From: CABYIR01 sp038103905
GTDB lineage: Bacteria; Pseudomonadota; Alphaproteobacteria; Pelagibacterales; AG-422-B15
Direction: 5' to 3'
Assembly (NCBI GenBank): GCA_038103905.1
Contig: JAYNZW010000006.1
Span: forward strand, 1 to 64,000
DNA length: 64,000 nt
Part shown: positions 9,153 to 19,366 of the stretch, piece after piece
Layout of the letters: each line of letters opens with the position of its first letter
Position numbering within the stretch: position 1 is the first letter of the stretch
Position numbers and translations under genes: made by a program
Notes under the pieces: model-generated
The model's database searches: none
What the model was told of the DNA's origin: nothing
Seen by the model: only the letters and a program-made list of their open reading frames with translations

Positions 9153-10520
9153 TTAATTCTTTTGTTTCCAAGATGTTTTACCATCTTTATCCTTAAGGAT
9201 AACACCTAATTCATCCAATTGGTCTCTAATTTTATCTGCAGCTTCATAATCACCTTGTTGTCTCAATAAATTTCTTTGTTCAATAAATTCATTAATTTTA
9301 ATTTCGTCTAAATTATTTTCGTAACTATGCCACTCAATCCACTCGCTTGAAGAACATTGCATCAAGCCAAGTAGTTGGGCTGAATTTATAAATTTTTTCA
9401 TACTCAAATTATCGTCTTTTGAGCAGCGCTTGAATAATTGATGAAGTTCACTAATTGCTTTAGGTGTATTGATATCATCTTGTAATGCTATCAATGTGTT
9501 CGTATCAACTTCTTGAGCATCTAAATCTGTAAGATCTGTATCTAAGAAAAATGTAAACCATTTGTCTAATATTTTTTTTGACTCTAAAAGACTATTTTCA
9601 GTCCAGTTAATTGGCTGCCTATAATGAGTCATCAGCATAGCAAGTCTAATTACTTCCCCATGGTATTTATTTTTCAATTCATTGACAGTTATAAAATTAC
9701 CATCTGATTTTGCCATTTTATTTCCTTCAACAGTCAAAAAACCATTATGAAGCCAGTAATTAGCAAATTTTTTATCATGACAGCATTCACTTTGTGCAAT
9801 TTCATTTTCATGGTGAGGAAAGATTAAATCTTGACCTCCACCATGAATATCAAATGTCTCTCCTAAGTATTTTTTGCTCATTGCAGAACATTCTATATGC
9901 CAACCTGGTCTACCTATGCCCCAAGGACTTTCCCAGCCAGGTTCATTATCTTTCGATGGCTTCCACAATATAAAATCAGATGGCTTATTTTTGAAATCTT
10001 CAATGTTTACCCTTGCTCCAGCAACCAACTCTTCGATATTTTTCCCAGAGAGTTTTCCATATTGATCAAATTTGGAAGAGGAAAACAGTACATTCCCATC
10101 TACTTCATAAGCATAGCCTTTTTGAATTAGGCTCTCAATCATTTCAATCATTTCTCTTATATGATCAGTAGCTTTTGGTTCAATTGTGGGAGACAATGCA
10201 CCAATATAAGATGCATCTTCATGAAAATATTTAATCGTACGCTCAGTTAGCACAGAAATTTCCTCATTGTTAGAGTTGGCTGCTTCTATTATTTTATCGT
10301 CAACATCAGTAATATTTCTTACGTACGTAACATTCTCAGATCCATAAGAATGCTGAATGATCCTAAAAAGTGTATCAAAGACTATTACCGGTCTCGCATT
10401 TCCTACATGAGCATAGTCATATACGGTAGGACCACAAACATACATTCGAATATTTGTTGGATCTATTGGTTCAAATGTTCTCTTGGATTTTGAAAATGTA
10501 TCATAAAGATTTAAAACCAT
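9153..10520 (-). CDS. cysS: Cysteinyl-tRNA synthetase
   Basis: Class I synthetase charging tRNA-Cys. The zinc cysteine and HIGH-type motif are in CGPTVYDYAHVGNARP near residues 29-44. Other zinc ligands are in WHIECSAMS and the HHENEIAQSE stretch, and the KMSKS loop appears as NKMAKSDGNF near residue 268. The length of 455 aa is normal. It lies 2 bp from gltX and directly abuts cimA, part of a translation and amino-acid gene run on the minus strand. All catalytic motifs are intact. Confidence 0.97.
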   Translation of the reverse strand: MVLNLYDTFSKSKRTFEPIDPTNIRMYVCGPTVYDYAHVGNARPVIVFDTLFRIIQHSYGSENVTYVRNITDVDDKIIEAANSNNEEISVLTERTIKYFHEDASYIGALSPTIEPKATDHIREMIEMIESLIQKGYAYEVDGNVLFSSSKFDQYGKLSGKNIEELVAGARVNIEDFKNKPSDFILWKPSKDNEPGWESPWGIGRPGWHIECSAMSKKYLGETFDIHGGGQDLIFPHHENEIAQSECCHDKKFANYWLHNGFLTVEGNKMAKSDGNFITVNELKNKYHGEVIRLAMLMTHYRQPINWTENSLLESKKILDKWFTFFLDTDLTDLDAQEVDTNTLIALQDDINTPKAISELHQLFKRCSKDDNLSMKKFINSAQLLGLMQCSSSEWIEWHSYENNLDEIKINEFIEQRNLLRQQGDYEAADKIRDQLDELGVILKDKDGKTSWKQKN

Positions 10521-10522
10521 GA

Positions 10523-11851
10523 CTAAATTTTTACTCTTTCTAAAATTTTATCACGACCTAATAGCTGTATTAATTTTTTCATTTCAGGCCCATGCTTCAT
10601 TCCTGTAAATGCTTCTCTTAGAGGAAGAAATAAATCTTTTCCCTTTCTTCCTGTCTTTTCTTTTATTTTTGCAGTCCAATTATCCCAAGTTGTATCATTC
10701 CATGGTTCCTCTGGCATTAAATCCAGTGCAATTTTAATAAACTCTTTATCTGCAGGCTCTATCGGACTTGAGTCAAAAACTATATCACCCCATCCCTTAA
10801 TATCCTCAACAATATCAAGATTTCCTCTAGTAGTTTCCCAGAAATTTCGATCAATTCGACTATCAATATTTTTTAATCGGTCTTCAATTTCACTAAAGTC
10901 AAATTTTTGAATCAATTTCTTATTAAGAGAATTTAATAAATCAATTTCTATTCTACCAGGTGAAGTAGATATTGTTTTGATACGAAACTCTTCAATAATT
11001 TGCTGTAAACTCTCTTTAAGTTCTATTGAATTTGATGTTCCAATTGTTGCCAATAAACTTAAAATAGCGAGTGGTTCTATATGTTTGTCACGAAAGCTCT
11101 CAATTGAGATTACATTATCTCTTTTTGAAAGCTTATCACCAGATGACGCGGTAAGCAGTGCATGATGGGCAAATATAATTTTATTTTGATCAAGAGAATT
11201 AATTAATTCAATTTGAACAGCGGTATTACTTGTGTGATCATCACCTCTAATTACATTTGTAACATTAAAATCAATATCATCTACCACAGAACTAAACGTA
11301 TATAGAGGAACTCCATCTTCTCTATATACAACTGGGTCTGATAAACTTAGTAAATCAATATCTACTCTGTCTTTCAAAATGTCATCCCATTGTACTCTTT
11401 CAGAATTCATGAGAAATCTCCAATGAGGCTTGCGGCCTTCACTTTCAAAATCTTTTTTTTGCTGATCGGTTAGTTTTAATGATGATCTATCATAAACTGG
11501 TTTGCCACCAGCGGCCATTTGAAGTTTTCTTTTTCGATCTAATTCTTCAGGAGTCTCATAACATGGATAAATTCTACCACTTTCAACCAATTGATTAAAT
11601 CTTTCCTTATATACATCAAATCTTGATGACTGATTAAAAGTTTCATCGTAGTCTATCCCAAGCCATTCAAGATCATACTTAATTTTTGAAACGTATTCAT
11701 CTTTAGACCTCTCAAGATCTGTATCATCTATACGAATGATAAATTTTCCATTATTAGTTCTTGCATACAACCAATTGATTAATGCTGTCCTGATGTTACC
11801 CAAGTGTAAAAGACCGGTTGGACTTGGTGCAAATCTAGTAACTGTTGACAT
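10523..11851 (-). CDS. gltX: Glutamyl-tRNA synthetase
   Basis: Class I synthetase charging tRNA-Glu. The HIGH-type motif is FAPSPTGLLHLGNIRTAL at residues 7-24, followed by IRIDDTDLERS. The KMSKS loop reads DKLSKRDN near residue 237. At 442 aa it is at the short end for GltX, and the C-terminal anticodon-binding helical domain is present (MPEEPWN to the end). Alphaproteobacteria often have two GltX copies, so this could be either the discriminating or the Gln-misacylating form; the sequence alone does not settle this. Confidence 0.95.
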   Translation of the reverse strand: MSTVTRFAPSPTGLLHLGNIRTALINWLYARTNNGKFIIRIDDTDLERSKDEYVSKIKYDLEWLGIDYDETFNQSSRFDVYKERFNQLVESGRIYPCYETPEELDRKRKLQMAAGGKPVYDRSSLKLTDQQKKDFESEGRKPHWRFLMNSERVQWDDILKDRVDIDLLSLSDPVVYREDGVPLYTFSSVVDDIDFNVTNVIRGDDHTSNTAVQIELINSLDQNKIIFAHHALLTASSGDKLSKRDNVISIESFRDKHIEPLAILSLLATIGTSNSIELKESLQQIIEEFRIKTISTSPGRIEIDLLNSLNKKLIQKFDFSEIEDRLKNIDSRIDRNFWETTRGNLDIVEDIKGWGDIVFDSSPIEPADKEFIKIALDLMPEEPWNDTTWDNWTAKIKEKTGRKGKDLFLPLREAFTGMKHGPEMKKLIQLLGRDKILERVKI

Positions 11852-11853
11852 TC

Positions 11854-13503
11854 TTAATCTTCCTTTGCGTCTCTAAATCCGTTTGTTATTGGGTATCTTC
11901 TATCATATCCAAAATTTCGTTCTGAAATTTTTACCCCCGGAGCAGCTTGTCGTCGTTTATACTCTGAATTATATAGCATATTTTGAACTCTGATTACTGT
12001 ATCTTCATCATATCCGGCGCCAACGACTTCTGTCACTGAACTTTCTTTTTCTACGAGTAAATAAAGGATTTTATCCAGTATATCGTAAGGAGGTAATGTA
12101 TCCTTATCCATTTGATTTGGCTTTAATTCAGCTGTTGGTTCCTTAGATATGATGTTCTTTGGAATCAAATCTATTTCTTTATACATAGAAATAGATGGAA
12201 TATTTTTATTCCTCCACTCTGCAAGTCTATAAAGATCACTTTTATATAAATCTTTGACAACAGAATAACCTCCACACATATCGCCATAAAGGGTAGAATA
12301 ACCAACTGAAACCTCTGATTTGTTTCCGTTTGTTACAACCATATGCCCAAATTTGTTAGAGTAAGCCATTAGTATCATTCCTCTAGCTCTAGACTGAATA
12401 TTTTCTTCAGTTATGTCTTTTTCTCTATTTTCAAATAATGAACTCAGAGTACTTTCGTATGAACTAACAATATCTTCAATTGCAATACTATTTGTTTGTA
12501 TATTAAGTTTTTTACCTAACTCTGTTGCATCATTATTGCTATCATCACTTGTAAATTTTGAAGGCATTAAGATACCCTTTACTTTTTCAGGTCCTAAAGC
12601 ATCAACTGCAACACATATACTGAATGCGCTATCGATCCCTCCTGAAATACCAACAACAACTCCAGGAAATTTATTTTTAGCAATGTAGTCCCTTAGACCC
12701 AAAATTAGAGCTGAATAAACTTCATCAGACGCATCAGTTTCATGTAATATACAATCAGTAATTATATCGTTTGACGCTGTTACTTCTAATTTTTTGTACT
12801 CCTCAGTAAAATGTTTTGCTTGATACAATACTTTTTCTTGATCAATCACAAATGAATTCCCATCAAAAACAAGCTCGTCTTGTCCTCCGACTTGGTTTAC
12901 ATAGATTACAGGCGCTTTAATCATTTTTGAAAAGCTTGATACTAATTGTATTCTTTGTTTTGGTTTATCAATTTCATAAGGAGATGCATTCAATGATATG
13001 GCAATATCAATTTTATTCTTTGGTAATCGATTATGGGTTTCTTTTACCCATACATCCTCACAAATAAAGACTCCTATTGATTTATCTTTTAATCTATAGG
13101 TGTTGAAATTTGATCCAGGATAAAAAACTCTTTTTTCATCGAAGACACCATAATTAGGCAAAGCATTTTTAAAGTGTTTAAACTTAATTTCTCCATTAGC
13201 AACAATGACTGCAGCATTAAATAATTGCTCATTTTCAAGCCAAGGCATACCAAATAAAACTTGGCAATTCTTTGACTTTGTCGAAATAGCAATCTCATTC
13301 GCTGCTCTATTAACTTCTTTTTGAAAAGCAGATTTTAGAACAAGGTCTTCTGGAGGATATCCTGTAAGCATTAATTCAGAAAAGACAATTAAATCATAAT
13401 CACGATATTCAGAAATTGCTTCCAAAATCAAATTTTTGTTGGCTTGAATATCACCAACTTTTGGGTTCGTTTGCGCGACTATTATTGATAAATTTTCTGA
13501 CAT
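11854..13503 (-). CDS. nadE: Glutamine-dependent NAD+ synthetase
   Basis: Final step of NAD synthesis, amidating nicotinic acid adenine dinucleotide with glutamine-derived ammonia. It is a two-domain protein of 549 aa. The N-terminal nitrilase-fold glutaminase has Glu in ELMLTGYPPEDL, Lys in KNALPNYGVFDE and Cys in GVFICEDVW. The C-terminal synthetase begins around residue 265 with the ATP-pyrophosphatase loop GISGGIDSAFS. It is 2 bp from gltX, probably co-transcribed. Length and motifs are standard for the long NadE form. Confidence 0.96.
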   Translation of the reverse strand: MSENLSIIVAQTNPKVGDIQANKNLILEAISEYRDYDLIVFSELMLTGYPPEDLVLKSAFQKEVNRAANEIAISTKSKNCQVLFGMPWLENEQLFNAAVIVANGEIKFKHFKNALPNYGVFDEKRVFYPGSNFNTYRLKDKSIGVFICEDVWVKETHNRLPKNKIDIAISLNASPYEIDKPKQRIQLVSSFSKMIKAPVIYVNQVGGQDELVFDGNSFVIDQEKVLYQAKHFTEEYKKLEVTASNDIITDCILHETDASDEVYSALILGLRDYIAKNKFPGVVVGISGGIDSAFSICVAVDALGPEKVKGILMPSKFTSDDSNNDATELGKKLNIQTNSIAIEDIVSSYESTLSSLFENREKDITEENIQSRARGMILMAYSNKFGHMVVTNGNKSEVSVGYSTLYGDMCGGYSVVKDLYKSDLYRLAEWRNKNIPSISMYKEIDLIPKNIISKEPTAELKPNQMDKDTLPPYDILDKILYLLVEKESSVTEVVGAGYDEDTVIRVQNMLYNSEYKRRQAAPGVKISERNFGYDRRYPITNGFRDAKED

Positions 13504-13537
13504 TGAATTGATAATACAACTGATAATTTAGTTGTAA

Positions 13538-14923
13538 TTAGTTGGCAATCGTAATTTTAGGATTGTTATTTTCCTGAGATTCTCTCAGTTTATCTGATAT
13601 CAGAAATGCTAATTCTATTGCCTGACTTGCATTCAATCTAGGGTCACAATGAGTATGATATCTTGCTGATAAATCTTCGTCTTTTATAGCCTGAGCTCCA
13701 CCCATACATTCAGTAACATTTTGACCTGTCATCTCTAAATGAACTCCACCAGGATACGTTCCCAATTCATGATGAACATCAAAAAATGATTCAACCTCAT
13801 TTAATACTCTTTCAAACGGTCTTGTCTTGAAACCAGAGTTAGATTTAATTGTATTTCCATGCATTGGATCACATGACCAAATCAAATTATGACCAGAATT
13901 AATAAAGGGCTTAACAAGCTTTGGAAGAGCATCTCTAACTTTGTCATGACCAAATCTACATATTAAAGTAATTTTGCCAGCTTCATTTTCAGGGTTTATG
14001 ATTTCAATTAGTTTTTTTAATTCATCTGGATCAAGTGATGGTCCACACTTAATGCCAATTGGATTTTTAATGCCACGACAAAATTCAACATGAGCACCGT
14101 CTGGTTGACGAGTTCGATCTCCTATCCAAACCATATGCGCTGAAGTATCATACATCTCTCCTGAAGTACTATCTAATCGCGTCATTGCTTCTTCATATGG
14201 CAATAATAAAGCTTCATGACTAGTATAAAAATCAACACTTCTTAAACGTTTAGTATTTTTTGATGAAATTCCAATTGCTTTCATAAATTCTAAAGTGTCA
14301 GAAATACGATTTGCTATTTCTCTATACTTTTGACCTTGAGGGCTATCATCAACAAAGCCCATATTCCATTGATGCACTTTTGATAAATCTGAAAAACCAC
14401 CCTTGGCAAATGCTCGAAGCAAGTTAAGTGTTGCAGCTGCTTGCGTGTAGGCTTGTATCATTCTATCAGGATCTGGAACTCTACTTGCTTCATCAAAGTC
14501 CATTCCATTAATTATATCACCTTTATAACTATCAAGCTCAATGCCATTAATTTCTTCTTTTGGAGCACTTCGAGGTTTTGCAAATTGGCCTGCCATTCTT
14601 CCAACTTTAACAACTGGACAATTTCCTGCTGCAATTAAAGTTACTGACATTTGCAATAAAACTTTAAATGAGTCTCTTATATAATCAGCATTGAAATCAT
14701 CAAAGCTTTCAGCACAGTCTCCTCCTTGAAGAAGAAAAGCTTGTCTTTCAGATACTTTTGCAAGATTTCTTTTTAACTCTCTTGCCTCTCCAGCGAATAC
14801 AAGTGGAGGATAACTTGCGAGTTGCTTTTCAACTTTGCTTAGTTTTTCTTGATCTGGATATTCAGGTATATGAAGCGCCTTAAAGTTTCTCCAGCTATTT
14901 GCAGACCATTTAGTCATATTCAA
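13538..14923 (-). CDS. Class II 3-deoxy-7-phosphoheptulonate (DAHP) synthase
   Basis: First step of the shikimate pathway, condensing PEP with erythrose 4-phosphate. At 461 aa it is the plant-like class II type. Family motifs include LLQGGDCAESFDDF (metal-binding Cys), KVGRMAGQFAKPRS, CDPMHGNTIKSNSG and GGVHLEMTGQNVTECMGG. A second ATG two codons in (14917) is an equally good start. It heads the minus-strand run leading to nadE, 34 bp away. No obvious feedback domain is fused to it. Confidence 0.95.
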   Translation of the reverse strand: MNMTKWSANSWRNFKALHIPEYPDQEKLSKVEKQLASYPPLVFAGEARELKRNLAKVSERQAFLLQGGDCAESFDDFNADYIRDSFKVLLQMSVTLIAAGNCPVVKVGRMAGQFAKPRSAPKEEINGIELDSYKGDIINGMDFDEASRVPDPDRMIQAYTQAAATLNLLRAFAKGGFSDLSKVHQWNMGFVDDSPQGQKYREIANRISDTLEFMKAIGISSKNTKRLRSVDFYTSHEALLLPYEEAMTRLDSTSGEMYDTSAHMVWIGDRTRQPDGAHVEFCRGIKNPIGIKCGPSLDPDELKKLIEIINPENEAGKITLICRFGHDKVRDALPKLVKPFINSGHNLIWSCDPMHGNTIKSNSGFKTRPFERVLNEVESFFDVHHELGTYPGGVHLEMTGQNVTECMGGAQAIKDEDLSARYHTHCDPRLNASQAIELAFLISDKLRESQENNNPKITIAN

Positions 14924-15055
14924 TTAATTTGTTAATGTTGATCGATTTATAGTACCAAATAATGTAAATTACTAGAAAACAAGTTGAAGTATATGAAAAT
15001 TAATGATTTTTAAAGGGATTTTATTACCTATTTCACTAATAAATTAATCTAAAGC

Positions 15056-15601
15056 ATGAAAAAAATAGCATTTATTACATTTTTACTCTTCATCATTGCT
15101 TTTGTACCCTTAAGAAATAATTTTGCAGAGACTATGTTTAAAGACAATTTTAAAGATCCAAATAATTGGGAATATATTTCAGATAATGTAATGGGCGGTG
15201 TCTCATCTGGGAAAGTCGAATATCAAAATAATAATGCAATATTAAGTGGTGATGTTTCTACTGAAAATAATGGTGGGTTTATTCAAATTAGATTGAACTT
15301 AGAAAAAGTTGACCTTAGGAATGCCAAATCGATAAAATTAATTGCAAAAGGTAATGAGCAAAAATATTTTGTTCATTTAAGGACTACAGGGACATTTCTA
15401 CCTTGGCAATATTATCAATCAGAATTTTCAGTAGCAAAAGAATTTAAGGAGTTTATTTTACCAATTGAAAATTTTAAAAGATCTGGATCTTTAATGATTA
15501 GAAAAGTTAATCCTAGTAAAATTAAATCAATTGGACTAGTTGCTTATGGAAGAGATCATAAAGCTGAGCTAGTTATCAAGGAAATTGGATTTATAAATTA
15601 A
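15056..15601 (+). CDS. CIA30 family protein (complex I intermediate-associated protein 30 domain), exported
   Basis: A 181-residue protein with an N-terminal signal peptide (Lys-Lys, then a hydrophobic stretch to about residue 24). It continues as a beta-rich CIA30 domain with the hallmark SDNVMGGVSSGKVEY, then NNGGFIQIR and a carbohydrate-binding-like sandwich. In mitochondria the CIA30 homologue NDUFAF1 assists complex I assembly; bacterial secreted members have no established role. The signal peptide here makes a periplasmic function likely. It overlaps the convergent HXXEE gene by 4 bp. Confidence 0.82.
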   Translation: MKKIAFITFLLFIIAFVPLRNNFAETMFKDNFKDPNNWEYISDNVMGGVSSGKVEYQNNNAILSGDVSTENNGGFIQIRLNLEKVDLRNAKSIKLIAKGNEQKYFVHLRTTGTFLPWQYYQSEFSVAKEFKEFILPIENFKRSGSLMIRKVNPSKIKSIGLVAYGRDHKAELVIKEIGFIN

Positions 15602-16134
15602 TTATTTTGAAACTGCTCAAGCTTATTAATAAAAAAATAATAAATTGGTGTCATAGCTACTGAAATACCTATTACAATTGGACCAAATATCTCAAATAAT
15701 CCAAAAGTTAACGCACCTAAGCTGAATAGTATCAATAACTCCCAATATGATTTTATAAATTTTTCATTTAACGCTGCCTTAATAATAAAGAAATTTATTG
15801 GTAGATAAAATATTACTGATGTTATCGCGCCTGGACTAAAATCATTAAAATAAAAGCTAAAATAAATATGAAACAAAGCATTAATAATTTGAGTAGTCAT
15901 TAAAAAAAATAAAATTATATGTGCACTTGCTTTATTTTTTTTAACTAAATGAATAAAAATAAATAATAGAAGAAGTGAGCTTAATATGATTAGTATTGTT
16001 TCAGTAGAAATTGCATTGTTATCTGAAAAATATTTTAGCCTCCACTCTCTAAAATTGAAGATTATATGTTCTTCAAAATGATGTATGGCATAAATTAATG
16101 GCCCAAGAACTATAAGATTCTTAAATTTAAACAT
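15598..16134 (-). CDS. HXXEE domain-containing membrane protein
   Basis: A 178-residue protein with about six hydrophobic helices. Near the start of the first helix it carries HHFEEH at residues 18-23, matching the HXXEE motif that names this family of polytopic proteins, possibly a metal site or catalytic centre. A second histidine-containing helix (NALFHIYFSFYF) also fits. The family has no proven function. It lies downstream of nothing on its strand and 26 bp before the glmS stop, and is convergent with the CIA30 gene. Confidence 0.75.
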   Translation of the reverse strand: MFKFKNLIVLGPLIYAIHHFEEHIIFNFREWRLKYFSDNNAISTETILIILSSLLLLFIFIHLVKKNKASAHIILFFLMTTQIINALFHIYFSFYFNDFSPGAITSVIFYLPINFFIIKAALNEKFIKSYWELLILFSLGALTFGLFEIFGPIVIGISVAMTPIYYFFINKLEQFQNN

Positions 16135-16160
16135 TTATTTTTTAATTCTCATGAGTCAAA

Positions 16161-17978
16161 CTACTCTACAGTGACAGACTTCGCAAGATTGCGCGGTTGG
16201 TCAACATCATTACCTAACTCAACCGCTGTGTAGTATGCTAACATTTGAATTGGAATGGTATAAATCAATGTTTCTAGTATTGGATCAACATTGGGTAAAC
16301 GAAATATTTTCCAAATATTTTCTGACTCTGATTGTAATGAACTATCATCAGTAATCATTAAGATTTTTCCACCTCTAGCTATAACTTCTTGAATATTTGA
16401 AACTGTTTTGTGAAATAATGGACCAGATGGAATTATACAAACAACAGGAAGGCCTTTTTCAATTAATGCTAATGGACCATGTTTCATTTCACCGGCTGGG
16501 TAACCTTCTGCATGAATATAAGAAATTTCTTTGAACTTCAAAGCTCCCTCAAGTGCTAGTGGGAAAGCTGTACCACGACCTAAGTACATTACACCCTTGG
16601 ATCCAACTAATTCCTTTGCAGTGTCTTTCAGAGAATAAGATCTTTGGATTGCTTCTTCAATAATCTTTGGTGATGAAAGCATTGACTTACAAATCATCTG
16701 GTTTTGATGCTTTGAAATATGGTTTTTTGATGATCCACATATTATGGATAACGAAAGCAAAGTAATAAGCTGCGCAGTAAATGCCTTTGTCGATGCAACT
16801 CCAATTTCAGGACCAGCTTTTGTGTAGATGACATAATTACTATCCCTAGCAATAGAACTATTAACTACATTTACGACACTTGCTGTATTAGCTTTTTTTT
16901 CATTACAATAATTTAGGGCTGCTAACGTATCTGCTGTTTCACCAGATTGTGACACAAAAATATATAGCGTATTATCATCTATTATTGGATCTCTATATCG
17001 AAACTCAGATGCCATGTCACATTCTGCTGGTATTTTTGCCTGCTGCTCAAAAAAGTATTTTGCAATCAAACATGCATAGTAAGCTGTTCCACATGCAATA
17101 AGATGTATTCTGCTAATCTTTTGCCATTTAATTTTTAAATCTGGATTAGATATTATTGATTGATCATAATCTATAAATTGTCTTAGAGTATCACCAACAG
17201 CTCTAGGCTGTTCATGTATTTCTTTTTCCATAAAGTGATTAAAGCTTCCTTTTGAGGTATCATCTTCAGAAACAGAAATATTAGAATACTCTCTATTAAC
17301 ACTTTTTTCTTGCTGATCAAAAATTTGAATATTGTGATTGTCAAGTATTACAATATCACCATCTTCCAGATAACTAACTTCAGTTGCTACTGAGCTCAGC
17401 GCAATTGTATCAGATCCGATGAAACTTCCCTTTTTACCTCTTCCGACGACAAGTGGACTTCCTTTCTTTGCTCCAATAATTGTATCTTTGAGATCTCTAA
17501 ACATGATTGCTAGTGCATACGATCCCTCTAACCTTTGAATAGTTAAACTCACCGCCTTAAAATAATCGTTTTCATTCTGTAAATTTTGAGTCAAAAGAGC
17601 TGTAATGACTTCACTGTCAGTTTCTGAAAGAAATTTATAGCCTGTAATTTCTTTTTTTATTTCCTCTGCATTTTCAATTATTCCATTGTGAACAACTGAA
17701 ACCAATGAAGAAGAATGGGGGTGTGCATTTTTCTCCGATGGCATTCCATGTGTTGCCCAACGAGTATGACCTATACCAACATGGCCATCGATAGGATCAT
17801 CATTAAGTCTTTGAATTAAATTACTTAGCTTGCCTTGAGTTTTTCTTTCAACAATATTGCCATCACTAAAAACCGCAAGTCCTGCGGAATCATATCCACG
17901 ATATTCTAATTTAGATAAGCTTTTTATGATGTCTGAAGAAACTGTTTGATTGCTTGAAATTCCAATGATGCCACACAT
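16161..17978 (-). CDS. glmS: Glutamine-fructose-6-phosphate aminotransferase (isomerizing)
   Basis: Makes glucosamine 6-phosphate for cell wall and LPS. The mature N-terminus exposes catalytic Cys2 (MCGIIGI), within a class II glutaminase domain of about 230 residues (GIGHTRWATHG, HNGIIENA). Two SIS sugar-isomerase domains follow, with SQSGETADTLAAL near residue 345 and EGYPAGEMKHGPLALIE later. The C-terminal DQPRNLAKSVTVE tail is complete. At 605 aa it is standard. It is 2 bp from glmU upstream, so two steps of UDP-GlcNAc synthesis share a transcript. Confidence 0.98.
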   Translation of the reverse strand: MCGIIGISSNQTVSSDIIKSLSKLEYRGYDSAGLAVFSDGNIVERKTQGKLSNLIQRLNDDPIDGHVGIGHTRWATHGMPSEKNAHPHSSSLVSVVHNGIIENAEEIKKEITGYKFLSETDSEVITALLTQNLQNENDYFKAVSLTIQRLEGSYALAIMFRDLKDTIIGAKKGSPLVVGRGKKGSFIGSDTIALSSVATEVSYLEDGDIVILDNHNIQIFDQQEKSVNREYSNISVSEDDTSKGSFNHFMEKEIHEQPRAVGDTLRQFIDYDQSIISNPDLKIKWQKISRIHLIACGTAYYACLIAKYFFEQQAKIPAECDMASEFRYRDPIIDDNTLYIFVSQSGETADTLAALNYCNEKKANTASVVNVVNSSIARDSNYVIYTKAGPEIGVASTKAFTAQLITLLSLSIICGSSKNHISKHQNQMICKSMLSSPKIIEEAIQRSYSLKDTAKELVGSKGVMYLGRGTAFPLALEGALKFKEISYIHAEGYPAGEMKHGPLALIEKGLPVVCIIPSGPLFHKTVSNIQEVIARGGKILMITDDSSLQSESENIWKIFRLPNVDPILETLIYTIPIQMLAYYTAVELGNDVDQPRNLAKSVTVE

Positions 17979-17980
17979 GA

Positions 17981-19294
17981 TTATCTCTTTTTCATCTTTC
18001 GATGCCAGTTTCTGATCTCAATTTGACGATTTCTCTCAATCCCTAATGCTTTTTTGTTAACATTCTTTGAAATTGCCGAACCTGAGCCAATAAAAGAGTC
18101 TTTTCCTATTGTAACAGGTGCGATAAGTGATGAATTTGAACCTATAAATGCTCCATCTTTTATAATTGTTTTATATTTATTTTTTCCATCATAATTGCAC
18201 GTTATTGTTCCAGCTCCAATATTTACATCCTTTCCTACCTCCGCGTCTCCAATGTACGTCAGATGATTTACTTTTGAGTTTTTATCAATTTTTGATTTTT
18301 TAATTTCAACAAAATTGCCTACTTTAGCATTATCTCCAATATTAGCACCTGGACGTAATCTTGCAAATGGGCCGACTATAACTTTTTTTCCAATTAAACA
18401 GTCCTCTAAATGGCTAAACGGTAAGATCGTTGAATCTTTTCCAATCTTGACATTTCTACCGATAAAAACATTAGGATAAATAACAACATCTTTTTCAATT
18501 TTTGTATCTTCACAAAAATAAACTGTTTCAGGATCTATTAAGGTAACTCCTTTCATCAAAAACTTTTCTCTCAATTGTGATTGAGCTAAGTATTCGGCTT
18601 CAGCTAATTCTTTTTTGTTATTTATTCCCATGAATTCATCTTCATCAACTATAATACTTTCAGTTTCAATATTTTTTTTATATGCCAGATTAAAAATATC
18701 AGTTAGATAATATTCTTTTTTCTTATTAGTTTTATTATTAATTTTTGATATCAAATTCTTAAGCACATCAATGTCACAACTAAAGACTCCAGAGTTACAA
18801 ATTGGATGGGGCTCTTTATTATTTAATTCTCTTTGTTCAATAATTGAAGATACATAACCTTTTTGGTCTAGAATAACTTTTCCGTATGAATTTTTTTCAT
18901 TTTTTATAAATGTTAAAAGACTCATTCTTCTTTTAGTGACATTTTTGATTACTTTTTTGAGTGAACTTAATTCAATAAGTGGAATATCTGCATATAAAAT
19001 TAATGCATTTCCAGACAACTCTTTAATTTTTGGCATGCAGCTTTTAATTGCATCAGCAGTGCCATTTTGCTGCTTTTGAACAACTAGTTCAACATCAGAG
19101 AATGAAAATATATTTTTATCTTTTAGGTCTTGATTAATAATTAAATATATTTTTTTGGGTTTAAGTTTTCTAGCCTGATCTATGACACGGTAAACCATCG
19201 CTTTGCCAGCGATTGGATGTAAAATTTTTGGAAGAGCAGAATTCATGCGAGTACCCTTTCCAGCAGCTAATATAAATATATTTAAATTTTTCAT
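17981..19294 (-). CDS. glmU: Bifunctional UDP-N-acetylglucosamine pyrophosphorylase / glucosamine-1-phosphate N-acetyltransferase
   Basis: Acetylates glucosamine 1-phosphate and then makes UDP-GlcNAc. The nucleotidyltransferase domain starts with FILAAGKGTRMNS. The left-handed beta-helix acetyltransferase domain covers roughly residues 240-437, with RPGANIGDNAKVGNFVEIKK and YIGDAEVGKDVNIGAGTI. I chose the ATG at 19294 (437 aa) because the family begins a few residues before the GxGTRM loop. The frame is open 11 codons further up to 19327, with a run unlike homologues. It is tightly linked to glmS and divergent from gph. Confidence 0.95.
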   Translation of the reverse strand: MKNLNIFILAAGKGTRMNSALPKILHPIAGKAMVYRVIDQARKLKPKKIYLIINQDLKDKNIFSFSDVELVVQKQQNGTADAIKSCMPKIKELSGNALILYADIPLIELSSLKKVIKNVTKRRMSLLTFIKNEKNSYGKVILDQKGYVSSIIEQRELNNKEPHPICNSGVFSCDIDVLKNLISKINNKTNKKKEYYLTDIFNLAYKKNIETESIIVDEDEFMGINNKKELAEAEYLAQSQLREKFLMKGVTLIDPETVYFCEDTKIEKDVVIYPNVFIGRNVKIGKDSTILPFSHLEDCLIGKKVIVGPFARLRPGANIGDNAKVGNFVEIKKSKIDKNSKVNHLTYIGDAEVGKDVNIGAGTITCNYDGKNKYKTIIKDGAFIGSNSSLIAPVTIGKDSFIGSGSAISKNVNKKALGIERNRQIEIRNWHRKMKKR

Positions 19295-19366
19295 TGGAAT
19301 TTGCTCAAAAATAATCAATATGTACAAAAAGTACCGTAAAATATTATTTCAAAGATTTACTAAATT

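Noticed and set aside
19322..19334. GTAC-AAAAA-GTAC inverted repeat between glmU and gph
   Set aside because: Arms of only four bases in an AT-rich gap are expected by chance.
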